NCBI RefSeq assembly: GCF_000024765.1
Contig: NC_013422.1
Coordinates: 2,483,501 to 2,547,500 of the forward strand
Length of the DNA stretch: 64,000 bases
From: Halothiobacillus neapolitanus c2
GTDB taxonomy: Bacteria; Pseudomonadota; Gammaproteobacteria; Halothiobacillales; Halothiobacillaceae
Direction of reading: 5' to 3'
In this document: positions 8,163 to 21,352 of the stretch, piece by piece
Numbering within the stretch: the first letter of the stretch is position 1
How the letters are laid out: every line of letters starts with the position of its first letter
Position numbers and translations under genes: made by a program
Notes under the pieces: generated by a model
Database searches by the model: none
What the model was told of the DNA's origin: nothing
The model's input: only the letters and a program-made list of their open reading frames with translations

Positions 8163-8636
8163 AGCTACCTCCAAGTTGTAAAGTTCTGAAACAACCCAAA
8201 ATCCATATCGACAAATCCAAACCTGTTTGATCCGCGGGAGTGGACATGGAATTCAGGAGGGCCATTTATCCAATAAATATACGGGCACTCACCTAGGAGC
8301 ACCCATACAACGACCCTTTTTTATTTGTAATGCAATCATGTAAAATAAGTCAACAAAAGTTTATCCTGATAAACTAATTAGCCCTTGAATATACCTGCGT
8401 GGTTGTGGGTGAGTTCAGGCATTTTCTTCTGGAAATGTGATCGAGCCGCGAACTCACTTGGGTATGGAGGGTGTAACCTCGGATGAAAGCCAACGAACTA
8501 GGTTGTTGTTGACTTGATACACTCTGTCAAAACAGAACCACGTGTTCCATCCATTAAAAGGAATCTGATCGCCCAATGACTGTGACGACGTTCACCGCAC
8601 ACTAATTCTTTCACTAAGTTATGGATGACTTAAATC
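8163..8636. other. 474-base divergent intergenic region
   Basis: This separates the minus-strand Tad operon from the plus-strand OmpA-family gene. It is AT-rich near 8330-8390 and holds the candidate promoter at 8324-8353. No coding frame, RNA gene or convincing operator was seen. It probably carries both promoters and the control sites of the pilus operon. Confidence 0.5.
8324..8353 (-). promoter_or_regulatory. Candidate sigma-70 promoter for the Tad operon
   Basis: On the minus strand TTGACT (8353-8348) is followed after 18 bases by TACAAA (8329-8324), within an AT-rich stretch. It points towards flp and would leave a leader of about 155 bases. The spacing is acceptable but the -10 is poor. 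Confidence 0.35.
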
Positions 8637-9632
8637 ATGATCTACCGCACCGCGATCAAATTTGCTTTTTTTCTTTGCCTTTCAGTGACGTCCACGTCTG
8701 TATTTGCCGCCAAGGATGCGGTCGGTTGCAAGGACAACCCGATCGTGTCCAGATTCCAGGGAGCGACCTTACTGGCCTGCCAACAGAAGAACTACGATGA
8801 GTCGGCATTGCCGCTCGGGATATGGAAAGATAATCAACCAACACCCAGTAAAGTCATGACGGCCAGCGGAAAGTCGGCGTGGTACTTCTATAGCATCCCC
8901 CAAAGCGTCAGTGGCATGGAGGTGTTTCGCAATTACGAATCGGCGCTGACCAAAGCCGGATTCAGTATTCCGTTCCAATGCTCGGGCACACAGCAATGTG
9001 GCTGGGAGTTGGCCAATCAGGGGCTACAACCACTCCATGGCTTCGCCGGGCATATTGGCACTTCAAATTATGCGATCGGCGCTGCAGGCATGGACGGCGT
9101 TTTTCATGAGTTGACGGCACACCTTCAACGTCCGCAAGGCAATGTTGACCTTATGCTTATGGTGATCGACCGCGACTCGGCGCAAGGTCTGCAAGCACCC
9201 GCGGTTTACCTGAAACTGATTGAAGGCCAACCGATGAAGACCGGCGAGGTGACGGTAACAGCTAAGGCCATCAGTAACGGACTTGCCCAGAATGGCCATA
9301 TTGCCCTTTATGGCATTCATTTCGCGACTGATAGCGCGGCGCTGGAGGCGAGCTCTGACAAGGAACTAGGCGAGATGGCTAAAATGCTGAAGCAAGAACC
9401 TTCGGCGCATGTATATATCGTGGGGCATACCGATGATACAGGCGCGTTGCCCCATAATCTGAAGCTTTCCCGGGATCGAGCTGACGCGGTGGTTAAAGCT
9501 CTGATTACCCGGTACGGTATTTCGTCGAACCGGTTGGTTGCCGAGGGCGTCGCTTCTTTTGCGCCCGTTGCCAGTAACGCATCGGATCAGGGTCGCGCGC
9601 TCAATCGACGAGTTGAGATAGTTCTGCAATAG
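8637..9632 (+). CDS. OmpA-family outer-membrane protein
   Basis: 331 residues. A signal peptide (FAFFLCLSVTSTSVFA) is followed by an N-terminal domain of about 190 residues resembling the DUF4892-like lead of some OmpA proteins, with Cys pairs in QCSGTQQC. The C-terminal 110 residues are an OmpA/MotB peptidoglycan-binding domain: IALYGIHFATDSAAL, VYIVGHTDDTG, LKLSRDRADAVV and ALNRRVEIVL. It therefore probably links the outer membrane to peptidoglycan. It is divergent from the Tad operon; a role with the pilus is only suggested by position. Confidence 0.85.
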   Translation: MIYRTAIKFAFFLCLSVTSTSVFAAKDAVGCKDNPIVSRFQGATLLACQQKNYDESALPLGIWKDNQPTPSKVMTASGKSAWYFYSIPQSVSGMEVFRNYESALTKAGFSIPFQCSGTQQCGWELANQGLQPLHGFAGHIGTSNYAIGAAGMDGVFHELTAHLQRPQGNVDLMLMVIDRDSAQGLQAPAVYLKLIEGQPMKTGEVTVTAKAISNGLAQNGHIALYGIHFATDSAALEASSDKELGEMAKMLKQEPSAHVYIVGHTDDTGALPHNLKLSRDRADAVVKALITRYGISSNRLVAEGVASFAPVASNASDQGRALNRRVEIVLQ

Positions 9633-9732
9633 ACTTGTGGGCACCTCTTTCTGTCTCGACCCGAGCCAGTGCCGCCGGTCATTTTCACCTATAATTGCGC
9701 CTGTTTTATTCGTTTCTAGCAAGCAGGAACCC

Positions 9733-10359
9733 ATGACAACGACGCTGGTTATCGCCACCCACAATTTGGGCAAACTCCGAGAATTCGAAGCCATGCGGCT
9801 TAGCCTCATGCCCCGCTTCTCTGCCTTGGCCAATATTGAATTTGTACCGCTGACCGATTGGGCGGGTGAGCCGCCTGAGGAAGATGGGGATACGTTTTTC
9901 GAAAATGCCCTGATTAAAGCGCGCTCGGCCGCGGCGCTGACCGGGCTGCCTGCCATTGCCGATGACTCAGGGCTTGAAGTCGTTGGACTCGATGGCGCAC
10001 CGGGTATTTATTCGGCGCGTTACGCGGGGCCGGATGCGGACGATGCCGAGAATAATCAACGACTTTTACAGGAACTGGCGAAGCGTCCGCAAGCCGATCG
10101 CTCTGCGCGTTTTGTCAGCACGCTCGCCATGGTACGAACGGCAGATGACTCCGCACCCCTATTGGCCGAAGGCTTCTGGCACGGTCAAATTGTGGATACA
10201 CCCCGCGGCGCGACCGGATTTGGCTATGACCCCCTGTTCTACGTGCCCGATCGCAATTGCACGGCGGCGGAGCTCCCTGCCAGCATCAAAAATCGCATCA
10301 GCCACCGTGCTCAAGCGCTGATTGAATTGATGCGTCAGTTAAGCAATATGCGTTTCTAA
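9733..10359 (+). CDS. rdgB: XTP/dITP diphosphatase (Ham1/RdgB)
   Basis: 208 residues. It hydrolyses dITP, XTP and ITP to monophosphates, keeping deaminated purines out of nucleic acids. The Ham1 motifs are clear: VIATHNLGKLREFE at the N-terminus, FFENALIKARSAA, ADDSGLEVVGLDGAPGIYSARYAG, and ATGFGYDPLFYVP. AGCAGGAA before the ATG at 9733 decides the start over longer frames. Its TAA overlaps the ATG of hemW by one base (TAATG), so the two are translationally coupled. Confidence 0.96.
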   Translation: MTTTLVIATHNLGKLREFEAMRLSLMPRFSALANIEFVPLTDWAGEPPEEDGDTFFENALIKARSAAALTGLPAIADDSGLEVVGLDGAPGIYSARYAGPDADDAENNQRLLQELAKRPQADRSARFVSTLAMVRTADDSAPLLAEGFWHGQIVDTPRGATGFGYDPLFYVPDRNCTAAELPASIKNRISHRAQALIELMRQLSNMRF

Positions 10360-11525
10360 TGCAACTGCTGCAATTCACCGAAAATCCGCCGCTTGCGCTT
10401 TATGTTCACTTGCCTTGGTGCGTGGAAAAATGCCCTTATTGCGACTTCAACTCGCATGGACTCAAGGGGAAAACCCTGCCTGAACGTGACTACATCGATG
10501 CGCTGCTTCGCGATGTGGAGCGCGAGCTACCGCTGATTTGGGGGCGGCCGATCGAAACGATCTTCATTGGTGGCGGCACGCCGAGTTTGTTCCACCCGGA
10601 AGCGATTGATCGCTTGATGTGCGGTTTGCGTGCCTTGCTCGATTTGCGGTTTTGCTGTGAAGTGACGTTTGAGGTCAATCCGGGCACCGAAATGGCTGGA
10701 CATCTGGCCGATTACCGCGCTATCGGCATCACGCGGGTTTCCATCGGGGTGCAAAGCTTTAACGAACGGCATTTGAAGAAACTCGGGCGCATCCATGATG
10801 CCAAGGCCGCTTTCCGTGCCATCGAAGCCGCCCATGATGCCGGACTCAATAGTTTTAATATCGATCTGATGCATGGCCTGCCAGAACAATCGGCAGAGGA
10901 AGCATTAGCAGATCTACACACCGCCATCAGCCTGAACCCGCCGCATCTGTCTTGGTACCAGCTCACGCTGGAACCAAACACGCCGTTTGCAGCCCACCCG
11001 CCCGTTCTGCCCGATGACGAGACCATGGATCGAATGCAAGCGCAGGGTTTGGCCGCTTTGCATGAAGCGGGGTTGATTCAATATGAAGTGTCGGCCTACG
11101 CGCAAGACAACCATCAATGCCAGCACAACCGCAACTACTGGGAATTTGGCGATTATCTTGGCATCGGCGCGGGCGCGCACGGCAAGATAACGCTGGCAGC
11201 CGAAAACCGCATCGAACGCCGGGAGCGCCTGCGCCATCCGAATGAGTACCTGACCAAGGCGGGCACGGAACAGGCCATCACCGCCCACAGCATTCCAACC
11301 GATGAGCTGCCGTTTGAATTCATGCTCAATGCCCTGCGCCTGACCGATGGCTTTGAGGTGCCGCTGTTTACAGCGCGAACGGGAATGCCGATCAAAGTGA
11401 TTAGCGACGTGCTCCATCAGCTAGAAAAAGAAGAGCTGATTCGCTGGGATATTACCCGCATCGCACCGACGCTGCGCGGTACACGTTATTTGAACGACCT
11501 ACTGCTGCGTTTCCTGCCGGACTAA
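10359..11525 (+). CDS. hemW: HemW-type radical SAM heme chaperone
   Basis: 388 residues. The radical SAM cluster motif C-x3-C-x2-C is present in WCVEKCPYCDFNSHG, placing this in the HemN/HemW superfamily. HemW proteins bind and deliver heme rather than act as coproporphyrinogen oxidases. GGGTPS, VSIGVQSF, NIDLMHGLPEQ and the C-terminal HemN domain (EFMLNALRLTDGFE) agree. The rdgB-hemW order is common in gammaproteobacteria. It converges on glmU with 18 bases between them. Confidence 0.93.
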   Translation: MQLLQFTENPPLALYVHLPWCVEKCPYCDFNSHGLKGKTLPERDYIDALLRDVERELPLIWGRPIETIFIGGGTPSLFHPEAIDRLMCGLRALLDLRFCCEVTFEVNPGTEMAGHLADYRAIGITRVSIGVQSFNERHLKKLGRIHDAKAAFRAIEAAHDAGLNSFNIDLMHGLPEQSAEEALADLHTAISLNPPHLSWYQLTLEPNTPFAAHPPVLPDDETMDRMQAQGLAALHEAGLIQYEVSAYAQDNHQCQHNRNYWEFGDYLGIGAGAHGKITLAAENRIERRERLRHPNEYLTKAGTEQAITAHSIPTDELPFEFMLNALRLTDGFEVPLFTARTGMPIKVISDVLHQLEKEELIRWDITRIAPTLRGTRYLNDLLLRFLPD

Positions 11526-11543
11526 CTAATCGACGATAAGGGC

Positions 11544-12932
11544 TTACTCGACCTTGAGTTTCTCCTTGGGGCGTGCCCAGCCGCCCTTCATGATCTGGCG
11601 GGATCGTGCCACGGCGAGGTGGCCTGGTGGCACATCCTGAGTGATGGTCGAACCCGCGCCGACGGTGGCCTCATCGCCCAAGCTAACCGGGGCGACCAGC
11701 TGGCTACTGGAGCCAACGAACACTCGATCCCCGATGACCGTTTGGTGCTTATTGGCCCCATCGTAATTACAGGTGATGGTGCCCGCACCGATATTGCAGT
11801 CCGCACCCATCACGGTGTCACCGATGTACGAGAGGTGATTGACTTTAGATCGGGCGCCAATACGGCTCGCTTTGACTTCAACGAAGTTACCGATCTTGCT
11901 ATGTTCAGCCAAATCGCTACCGGGCCGAAGTCGTGCATAGGGGCCGACTTCCACACCTTCACCCAAAGTGGCCCCCTCCAGATGACTGAAGGCACGAACG
12001 CGAACGCCATCGCCTAACGTGACATGACGCAATACACAATTGGGTTCGATGACGACGTTATCGCCCATCCGCACATGCCCTTCGAACACGACATTGACGT
12101 CGATCTGGCAGTCCATCCCACAAATCACCTCGCCCCGGAAATCGATCCGCGCTGGATCGACAATTGTCGTCCCCGACAGAGCCAGTGTCTGCGCCTGACG
12201 AAGCTGCCAGGCGCGTTCCATTTGGGCAAGCGCCCAACGGTCATTCACACCCGCGACCCGCAACGGATCGGGGGCAAGATGGGTGGCGATGGATTTGCCG
12301 TCTTCTTCTGCCATTTGCACGATATCCGTCAGATAGAGCTCGCCCTGTGCGTTGTGTGGCTTAAGTTTCGGCAACCACGCACGCAAAGAGCCTAACCTCG
12401 CAACCAGCATGCCGGTATTGATCTCGGTGATTTTCTTTTCGTCTGAGCTGGCATCGCGTTCTTCACGGATGGCGATCATGCGATGTTCGTGATCGCGGAT
12501 GATTCGACCGTAGCCACTGGGATCGTCCAACCGTGTGGTCAAAACCGCGAGATCGGCGGAGTGGGCGGAACCCAGAAGAGATGAAAGCACGTTGGCATCG
12601 AGTAAGGGGACATCACCGTACAGCACCAAAACTCGGTCACCAGATTGACCTTGAATAACCGCAACTGCGCAGGCCACTGCATGCCCCGTTCCGCGCTGCT
12701 CTCTTTGTTCTACCCAAGAAACGCCCGGGCGTGGGCAGTGCTGGCGAATGTGTTCTGCGCCATAGCCGATTACGACATGTAAGGAAGCAGGATCTAATGA
12801 TTCGGCCACATCGAGCACACGATCCAGCATCGACCGACCGGCCAAAGGATGCAGAACCTTGGGCTTGGCCGACCGCATTCGTGTGCCCTTTCCAGCGGCA
12901 AGAACAACGATGTGCAGGGATTGAGTGGACAT
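11544..12932 (-). CDS. glmU: Bifunctional GlmU: glucosamine-1-P acetyltransferase / GlcNAc-1-P uridylyltransferase
   Basis: 462 residues. It makes UDP-GlcNAc for peptidoglycan and LPS. The N-terminal uridylyltransferase has VVLAAGKGTRMRSAKPKVLHPLAG and LYGDVPLL. The C-terminal half is a left-handed beta-helix of hexapeptide repeats ending in the acetyltransferase motifs (KIGNFVEVKAS, NHLSYIGD, GTITCNYDGANKHQT). AGAGG lies five bases before the ATG at 12932; a GTG six bases earlier is less likely. It follows the ATP synthase operon terminator. Confidence 0.97.
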   Translation of the reverse strand: MSTQSLHIVVLAAGKGTRMRSAKPKVLHPLAGRSMLDRVLDVAESLDPASLHVVIGYGAEHIRQHCPRPGVSWVEQREQRGTGHAVACAVAVIQGQSGDRVLVLYGDVPLLDANVLSSLLGSAHSADLAVLTTRLDDPSGYGRIIRDHEHRMIAIREERDASSDEKKITEINTGMLVARLGSLRAWLPKLKPHNAQGELYLTDIVQMAEEDGKSIATHLAPDPLRVAGVNDRWALAQMERAWQLRQAQTLALSGTTIVDPARIDFRGEVICGMDCQIDVNVVFEGHVRMGDNVVIEPNCVLRHVTLGDGVRVRAFSHLEGATLGEGVEVGPYARLRPGSDLAEHSKIGNFVEVKASRIGARSKVNHLSYIGDTVMGADCNIGAGTITCNYDGANKHQTVIGDRVFVGSSSQLVAPVSLGDEATVGAGSTITQDVPPGHLAVARSRQIMKGGWARPKEKLKVE

Positions 12933-12956
12933 AAACACCTCTACGAAAGGGAAGCG

Positions 12957-12993
12957 AAAAAAAAGGAGCCAAGACGAATGTCAGGGCTCCTTT
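12957..12993 (-). terminator. Rho-independent terminator of the ATP synthase operon
   Basis: Read on the minus strand, AAAGGAGCC pairs with GGCTCCTTT around a 14-base loop and ends in a run of eight T. It lies between the atpC stop and glmU. Confidence 0.85.
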
Positions 12994-13052
12994 ATCAAAT
13001 TGCGAATTATTTACGTGGTTTGCGCACGATATTCACAATGAGCATTTGGTCT

Positions 13053-13499
13053 TTAATGACGTCCGCCGCCCATGCCTCGCATGGAACGCACCCATTTGAG
13101 TCGCTCTTCAGCTTCGATCATGACCGATTGAGCAGACGTAAAGTCCAGTTGGCCGCGTTGCTCATAGTCCGCGATCATGGCGGATTCCTCAGACAATTTC
13201 GCTTCGAGTTCAGCCGCATCGATACCCTGTGCATCCGCTTCTGTCAGTGCCCAGTCCGCAATGATGCTGACCACCATCGGTTGTACTTCGAGCACACCGA
13301 AGCCGACAAAATAGCGCACAACCGTACCATCAGGCTGGTGAACACGAACCTCGCCCGGACGAAGAATGGACAACGTCTGCGTATGCATGGGTGTAACACC
13401 CATCTCGCCCGCTTCAGTCGGGATGGACACAAACGTGGCCTCGCCGCTGAAAATAGGCTTCTCCATACTCACGATGTCAACACGAATGGTCATAGCCAT
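13053..13499 (-). CDS. atpC: ATP synthase epsilon subunit
   Basis: 148 residues. The F1 epsilon subunit of the central stalk couples rotation and can inhibit ATP hydrolysis. MTIRVDIVSMEKPIFSGEATFVSIPTEAGEMGVTPMHTQ (abridged reading) is the epsilon beta-sandwich; the C-terminal helices carry AELEAKLSEE. GGAGGAG lies five bases before the ATG at 13499. It is the last gene of the atp operon and is followed by a terminator. Confidence 0.95.
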   Translation of the reverse strand: MAMTIRVDIVSMEKPIFSGEATFVSIPTEAGEMGVTPMHTQTLSILRPGEVRVHQPDGTVVRYFVGFGVLEVQPMVVSIIADWALTEADAQGIDAAELEAKLSEESAMIADYEQRGQLDFTSAQSVMIEAEERLKWVRSMRGMGGGRH

Positions 13500-13513
13500 A
13501 TCGTCTCCTCCAA

Positions 13514-15804
<2,291 letters not shown>

Positions 15805-15819
15805 GACAGCGCCCCCTGA

Positions 15820-17358
15820 TTAATAAACGCCCTTCGCCTTGAAGGTTTCGATCACTTGCTTCAATTGAGCAGCAATTTCATCGTTGAAGGCACCGTTGTC
15901 ACCAATTTTCTCGGCCAAATCTTTGGCATTGGCACCAGCGTAGTCGTGCAGGGCGGTTTCGAAATCGTTAATCTTTTCAACCGCGATATCGTCCAGGTAG
16001 CCTTCGTTAGCAGCGGTCAAGGAAAGCGCCATCTCAGTGACGGACAACGGCTTGAACTGCTTCTGCTTCATCAACTCGGTCACGCGCTTACCGCGTTCGA
16101 GCTGCTTGCGGGTAACTTCATCAAGATCTGATGCAAACTGCGAGAACGCCGCCAATTCACGATACTGCGCCAAGTCGGTACGAATACCACCGGCCAGCTT
16201 CTTGATCGCCTTGGTTTGCGCTGCACCACCTACCCGCGATACAGAAATACCTGGGTTGATCGCAGGACGAATGCCTGAGTTGAACAGATCGGTTTCCAAG
16301 AAGATCTGACCATCGGTGATAGAGATCACGTTGGTCGGTACGAACGCGGAAACGTCACCACCTTGGGTTTCGATGATCGGCAGCGCGGTCAATGAACCGG
16401 TCTGGCCGGTCACTTCACCCTTGGTGAACTCGGCAACATAGTCGGCATTCACGCGGGATGCGCGCTCCAGCAGACGAGAATGCAGATAGAACACGTCGCC
16501 AGGATAGGCTTCACGACCTGGTGGACGACGCAGCAGCAGGGAAATCTGACGATAAGCCCAGGCTTGCTTGGTGAGATCGTCATAAACGATCAGTGAATCC
16601 ATACCGCGGTCACGGAAGTATTCGCCCATGGTGCAACCGGCGTAGGCTGCCAGATACTGCATGGCCGCAGGATCAGATGCGGTTGCAGCAACGACGATGG
16701 TGTATTCCAGCGCGCCGTATTCTTCCAGCTTACGAACAACGTTCGCAATAGAAGAGGCTTTCTGGCCAATCGCCACGTAAACGCAGAATACGCCTTTGCC
16801 TTTCTGGTTGATGATGGTGTCGATCGCAACGGCCGTTTTACCGGTCTGGCGGTCACCGATGATCAACTCACGCTGACCACGACCGATGGGAACCATGGCG
16901 TCTAGCGCCTTGATACCGGTCAACAATGGCTGATCAACGCTTTGACGTTCAATAACGCCTGGTGCGATTTTTTCGATTGGTGCGGTGATCTTCGCGTTGA
17001 TATCACCTTTACCATCGATGGGCTGGCCCAGTGTGTTCACCACACGGCCGAGCAGTTCTTTACCTACCGGCACTTCGAGAATGCGTTGGGTGCATTTGAC
17101 CTGATCGCCTTCACGCAGGTGGTCGTAACCACCCAGAACGATGGCGCCAACGGAATCGCGCTCAAGGTTCATGGCAACGGCAAAGCCGCCGCCGGGCAAT
17201 TCGATCATTTCACCAAGCATCACGTCGTTGAGACCGTGAATTCGCAGAATACCGTCGCTGACAGAAACGATGGTGCCTACAGTTTGCGCATCCGCACTTT
17301 GATCAAAGTTCTCAATGCGTTGCTTAATCAGACTACTAATTTCAGAGGGATTGATCAT
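15820..17358 (-). CDS. atpA: ATP synthase alpha subunit
   Basis: 512 residues. The non-catalytic nucleotide-binding subunit of F1. The P-loop GDRQTGKT, the [15 protein letters not shown] segment and [17 protein letters not shown] (alpha signature) are present. The N-terminal IKQRIENF helix for delta binding is also visible. It follows atpH by nine bases and precedes atpG by 15. Confidence 0.98.
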   Translation of the reverse strand: MINPSEISSLIKQRIENFDQSADAQTVGTIVSVSDGILRIHGLNDVMLGEMIELPGGGFAVAMNLERDSVGAIVLGGYDHLREGDQVKCTQRILEVPVGKELLGRVVNTLGQPIDGKGDINAKITAPIEKIAPGVIERQSVDQPLLTGIKALDAMVPIGRGQRELIIGDRQTGKTAVAIDTIINQKGKGVFCVYVAIGQKASSIANVVRKLEEYGALEYTIVVAATASDPAAMQYLAAYAGCTMGEYFRDRGMDSLIVYDDLTKQAWAYRQISLLLRRPPGREAYPGDVFYLHSRLLERASRVNADYVAEFTKGEVTGQTGSLTALPIIETQGGDVSAFVPTNVISITDGQIFLETDLFNSGIRPAINPGISVSRVGGAAQTKAIKKLAGGIRTDLAQYRELAAFSQFASDLDEVTRKQLERGKRVTELMKQKQFKPLSVTEMALSLTAANEGYLDDIAVEKINDFETALHDYAGANAKDLAEKIGDNGAFNDEIAAQLKQVIETFKAKGVY

Positions 17359-17367
17359 GTGATCTCC

Positions 17368-17904
17368 TTAGCGACTCAGCTGAGTGGCAAGTTTTTGGAT
17401 ACCGCCGCGCATGGAACCGTCAATCACCAGATCGCCCGCACGAATAATCGCACCCGCAATCAGCGAGTCGTCCGTTTCGGTTATCAGGTCAATCGTACGA
17501 TTCAATCGCTTGTTGAGCGCCGATTTAATGTTGTTGATTTCGCTTTCGGTCAGGGGATAAGCAGATACGACGGTCGCCGTCATCCGCTGCTCGGCCTGGG
17601 CACGCAGCAGCTCAAACTGATCTGCGATCTCCGGTAGGATCGCCAGCCGACCATTTTCGCCCAACAAGCGCACCATGTTGACAGCCTGTGGTTCCAACTC
17701 ACTGGATACAACAGACAGAAAGCTATTGGTTCGCACTTCGGAAGGGCGGGAAATGTCAGCAAGAAAACGATCCATGTCCGGGTTCTTAACGACCTGCGCC
17801 AGAAACGCGAGACTCTTAGACCATACATTAGCTACTGCGGGTGTCGAGCAAAGCTCATGAATGGCCTTTGCATAGGATTGCGCCACTTGGATATTTTCGG
17901 ACAT
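17368..17904 (-). CDS. atpH: ATP synthase delta subunit
   Basis: 178 residues. The stator subunit linking the F1 head to the b subunits. The N-terminal helical bundle opens with VAQSYAKAIHEL. The C-terminal OSCP/delta signature is LIAGAIIRAGDLVIDGSMRG with QKLATQL. It lies between atpF and atpA in the standard order. Confidence 0.96.
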   Translation of the reverse strand: MSENIQVAQSYAKAIHELCSTPAVANVWSKSLAFLAQVVKNPDMDRFLADISRPSEVRTNSFLSVVSSELEPQAVNMVRLLGENGRLAILPEIADQFELLRAQAEQRMTATVVSAYPLTESEINNIKSALNKRLNRTIDLITETDDSLIAGAIIRAGDLVIDGSMRGGIQKLATQLSR

Positions 17905-17922
17905 ACGATTACCTCTATATCC

Positions 17923-18393
17923 TTAAATGTGCGCAATCAGATCAGCCAAAGCCACTTCGTGATCCTTGTTTGTCACTTCACGCTTCAGAATGCGTTCTGC
18001 ACCGGTAACTGCAATAGCAGACACCTGCGTGCGCAGCACTTCTTTAGCGCGATTCACTTCGCGATCAATCTCAGCCGATGCCTGAGCCACGATGCGCTCA
18101 GCTTCTGCTTTCGCATTGACGCGAGCATCTTCAAGAATCTGATTGGCGCGCGAGTTGGCCTGAGCCACGATATCGTTCGCTTTTTCTTTTGTTTCGCGCA
18201 GCATTTCCGCTGAACGCTCTTGCGCCAGTTTCAGCTCATGCTTGCCACGCTCGGAGGCGGAAAGACCGTCGGCAATCTTCTGGCGACGCGCTTCCATCAA
18301 TGCGGAGAGCGGCGTCCAGAGGTATTTGCTGACCAGCCAAACCAGCACCACGAAGGCGATAATTTGAGCAACCAGTGTGATATTAATGTTCAC
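17923..18393 (-). CDS. atpF: ATP synthase b subunit
   Basis: 156 residues. The peripheral stalk. One N-terminal membrane helix ([20 protein letters not shown]) is followed by [21 protein letters not shown] and a long charged coiled coil. It is the single b subunit; no b-prime gene is present. It lies between atpE and atpH. Confidence 0.96.
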   Translation of the reverse strand: MNINITLVAQIIAFVVLVWLVSKYLWTPLSALMEARRQKIADGLSASERGKHELKLAQERSAEMLRETKEKANDIVAQANSRANQILEDARVNAKAEAERIVAQASAEIDREVNRAKEVLRTQVSAIAVTGAERILKREVTNKDHEVALADLIAHI

Positions 18394-18484
18394 AGCATAA
18401 CCTCGATTGTTGCAGTTTCATGGTTTGGGCCCTCAGCCAAACGGCCAGGGCAAGCCCCGGCCATGTAGATCCGGCCCGGACGAA

Positions 18485-18772
18485 TTACATTGCACCAATC
18501 GCAGCTTTCAGCGCACCAACGAAGGGGTTGGCGAACAGGAACCACATGGCGAAGGCCAGAATGATGAACGGGAATGATTCCATCAGGCCCGCGAAGATGA
18601 ACATGTTGGTCATCAATTGAGGACGCATTTCAGGCTGACGTGCGATGCCTTCCAGAGTTTTGGAGCAGATCAAGCCCCAGCCAATTGCAGAACCCAAACC
18701 GGCCGCAGCCAGAATCACACCAACGCCTACTGCTGTGTAGGCATAAATTGTCGCGAGCATATCAGGGGTCAT
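18485..18772 (-). CDS. atpE: ATP synthase c subunit
   Basis: 95 residues. The proteolipid of the rotor ring: a Gly-rich first helix ([18 protein letters not shown]), the polar loop EGIARQPEM, and a second helix with the ion-carrying acid in [12 protein letters not shown]. The carboxylate is Glu. The Gln of sodium-type rings is absent from helix 1, so proton coupling is inferred. A gap of about 90 bases before atpF is usual and may support the high dose of this subunit. Confidence 0.96.
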   Translation of the reverse strand: MTPDMLATIYAYTAVGVGVILAAAGLGSAIGWGLICSKTLEGIARQPEMRPQLMTNMFIFAGLMESFPFIILAFAMWFLFANPFVGALKAAIGAM

Positions 18773-18821
18773 TTACATTCTCCTCAGTCGAACAGTTAAA
18801 AAACGAAACAGAAAACAGAAA

Positions 18822-19664
<843 letters not shown>

Positions 19665-19682
19665 TTAAATCTATTTTTAGTG

Positions 19683-20090
19683 TCAATCCGTCTTGCTCAT
19701 GGGGCGGCCGGAATCGCGTCCGCGAGAGGCCAACACACCCACAATCATCACGCCGACAAAGCCCGCTACCGTATACAGGGCTGATAACTTCAACCCGCCC
19801 AGCGCGATGCCGAATAATACGAGAACCAGAACGAATCGAACCACCGCACCGACATACATCACATTCATGCTGGTCTGCGGTGATTCAACCGCCAGTTCAC
19901 TTGCCTTGCGCATGGTATACCCCAGCACAAGCATCAGGGTGATGGCGATTACTGCACCGCCAACGACCCCCGAAAAAGCCCCCGGCCCGGCATACCAGAA
20001 GGCCAAACTGGCTGATATTGCGGCCACAAGGAATTGGGCGATCAGTACCGTTCGACCACGTCGGGCAATGCCGTCAGACATCACGGTCAT
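19683..20090 (-). CDS. atpI: AtpI-type ATP synthase assembly protein
   Basis: About 135 residues with four membrane helices. AtpI helps assemble the c ring in some bacteria and is often dispensable. I place the start at the ATG at 20090, preceded by AGGCAGGCGCAC. It overlaps the end of the AtpZ-type gene, a sign of coupling. A second ATG at 20081 is possible. Confidence 0.85.
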   Translation of the reverse strand: MTVMSDGIARRGRTVLIAQFLVAAISASLAFWYAGPGAFSGVVGGAVIAITLMLVLGYTMRKASELAVESPQTSMNVMYVGAVVRFVLVLVLFGIALGGLKLSALYTVAGFVGVMIVGVLASRGRDSGRPMSKTD

Positions 20091-20340
20091 GTGCGCCTGC
20101 CTGCATGAGCCGATGCGCGTTGCGCATACCGCCAATAAAACCCAGAAGGCCGCCCAGCAACATGGCTATGGGCGCCATGTCGAGCCAGCGATCAACAAGA
20201 AACCCGAGCAGCAGGCCTGCGATAACGGTTGAGGCAAATACATTGCCTGCGCCAACATTCATCAGGCCACGCAGCCGAATGGCAAAATAACCTTCCTGCT
20301 TCGTGCTTTCGGGCTTAGCCCCTTGTTTTTGATCGGCCAT
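20074..20340 (-). CDS. AtpZ-type (ATPase_gene1) membrane protein
   Basis: 88 residues with two membrane helices (NVFASTVIAGLLLGFLVDRW and MAPIAMLLGGLLGFIGGM). This is the AtpZ/ATPase_gene1 family, found upstream of atpI in many ATP synthase operons. In alkaliphiles AtpI and AtpZ have been proposed to move Mg2+ or Ca2+; that has not been shown here. It is the first gene of this atp operon. Confidence 0.8.
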   Translation of the reverse strand: MADQKQGAKPESTKQEGYFAIRLRGLMNVGAGNVFASTVIAGLLLGFLVDRWLDMAPIAMLLGGLLGFIGGMRNAHRLMQAGAHDRDV

Positions 20341-20454
20341 GACGCTTCTCTGTTTCCGACGGCCAAAATTTGGTGGCTAGTGTACCGGCATATTCAAGCG
20401 TCAACAACTGTTGGCAAGGCTACCTGAATACAGGTTGTTGAATTCACCCTGCCC

Positions 20455-21315
20455 TCAACCCTGCTCTTGCAACAGTCGATCAAGGATGCGACTCAATTGG
20501 CCCGGTTGGTCGAATCGAAGCTTAAGCCGACCACCGCCGCGCGTATTCAGCACCAGATCGACCTGGACACCCAAAGCATCCGAAATCTGGCGAAGCAATA
20601 ATGCTGTATCCGGGTCAGCGGGCTGTGGCGCGGTTGGACTCAAAGCCGACTCATTCAACTTGCGCACCATGCCTTCGACCTGTCGAACCGTCAGCGCCTT
20701 GGCTACGATCTTTTCCGCCAGCAACGGCTGTTGCGCCATCGGCAAGCCAGCCAACGCCCGCGCATGACCAGCATCCAGTTGCTTGTTCTGCAGGAGTTGC
20801 CGTACCGGTTCGGCCAGATCGAGCAAACGCAGGGCATTGGACACGACCGGGCGCGAAATACCGAGAATATCGGCGACCCGCTGGTGCGTCATCTCAAATT
20901 CCTTGATCAGTCGCCGCATGGCTTCGGCCTGTTCGATGGGATCGAGATCTTCGCGTTGAAGATTTTCTATCAGGGCGAGTGCGGCCGCCTGATGATCATC
21001 GATATCCCGAACAATGGCAGGGATTTGCTGCAATCCGGCCAATTGCGCGGCACGCCATCGTCGTTCACCGGCGATCAGTTCATATTCGCCGGAACGACGA
21101 CGCAGTACCACCGGCTGAATGAGCCCTTGCGCCCGGATTGAATCGGCGAGACTGCGCAACGCATCCTCATCGAAATGCGTGCGCGGCTGAAACGGACTGG
21201 GGTGTATCAACTCCAGGGCCACGTCGCGCAGTTGCGCGCCGGGATCGTCCTTCGCCTCACTCGAACGCAGCAAAGCGTCCAGCCCCCTGCCCAATCCTTT
21301 CTTTTTGACTGTCAT
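20455..21315 (-). CDS. parB: Chromosome partitioning protein ParB
   Basis: 286 residues. It binds parS sites and, with CTP, spreads as a clamp for origin segregation. KKKGLGRGLDALL is the ParA-interacting N-terminus. IHPSPFQPRTHF, LIQPVVLRRR and the CTP-binding GERRWRAA follow. The helix-turn-helix is HQRVADILGISRPVVSNALRLL. It lies 37 bases after parA in the same direction. No 16-base parS palindrome was noticed in the window. Confidence 0.97.
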   Translation of the reverse strand: MTVKKKGLGRGLDALLRSSEAKDDPGAQLRDVALELIHPSPFQPRTHFDEDALRSLADSIRAQGLIQPVVLRRRSGEYELIAGERRWRAAQLAGLQQIPAIVRDIDDHQAAALALIENLQREDLDPIEQAEAMRRLIKEFEMTHQRVADILGISRPVVSNALRLLDLAEPVRQLLQNKQLDAGHARALAGLPMAQQPLLAEKIVAKALTVRQVEGMVRKLNESALSPTAPQPADPDTALLLRQISDALGVQVDLVLNTRGGGRLKLRFDQPGQLSRILDRLLQEQG

Positions 21316-21352
21316 CTGATGCTATCCATTCTCGAATCCGTTGATATTGAGA

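Noticed and set aside
18485-18772. Sodium-type c subunit because of Glu-Ser in helix 2
   Set aside because: The helix-1 Gln needed for sodium binding is absent; proton type assumed.
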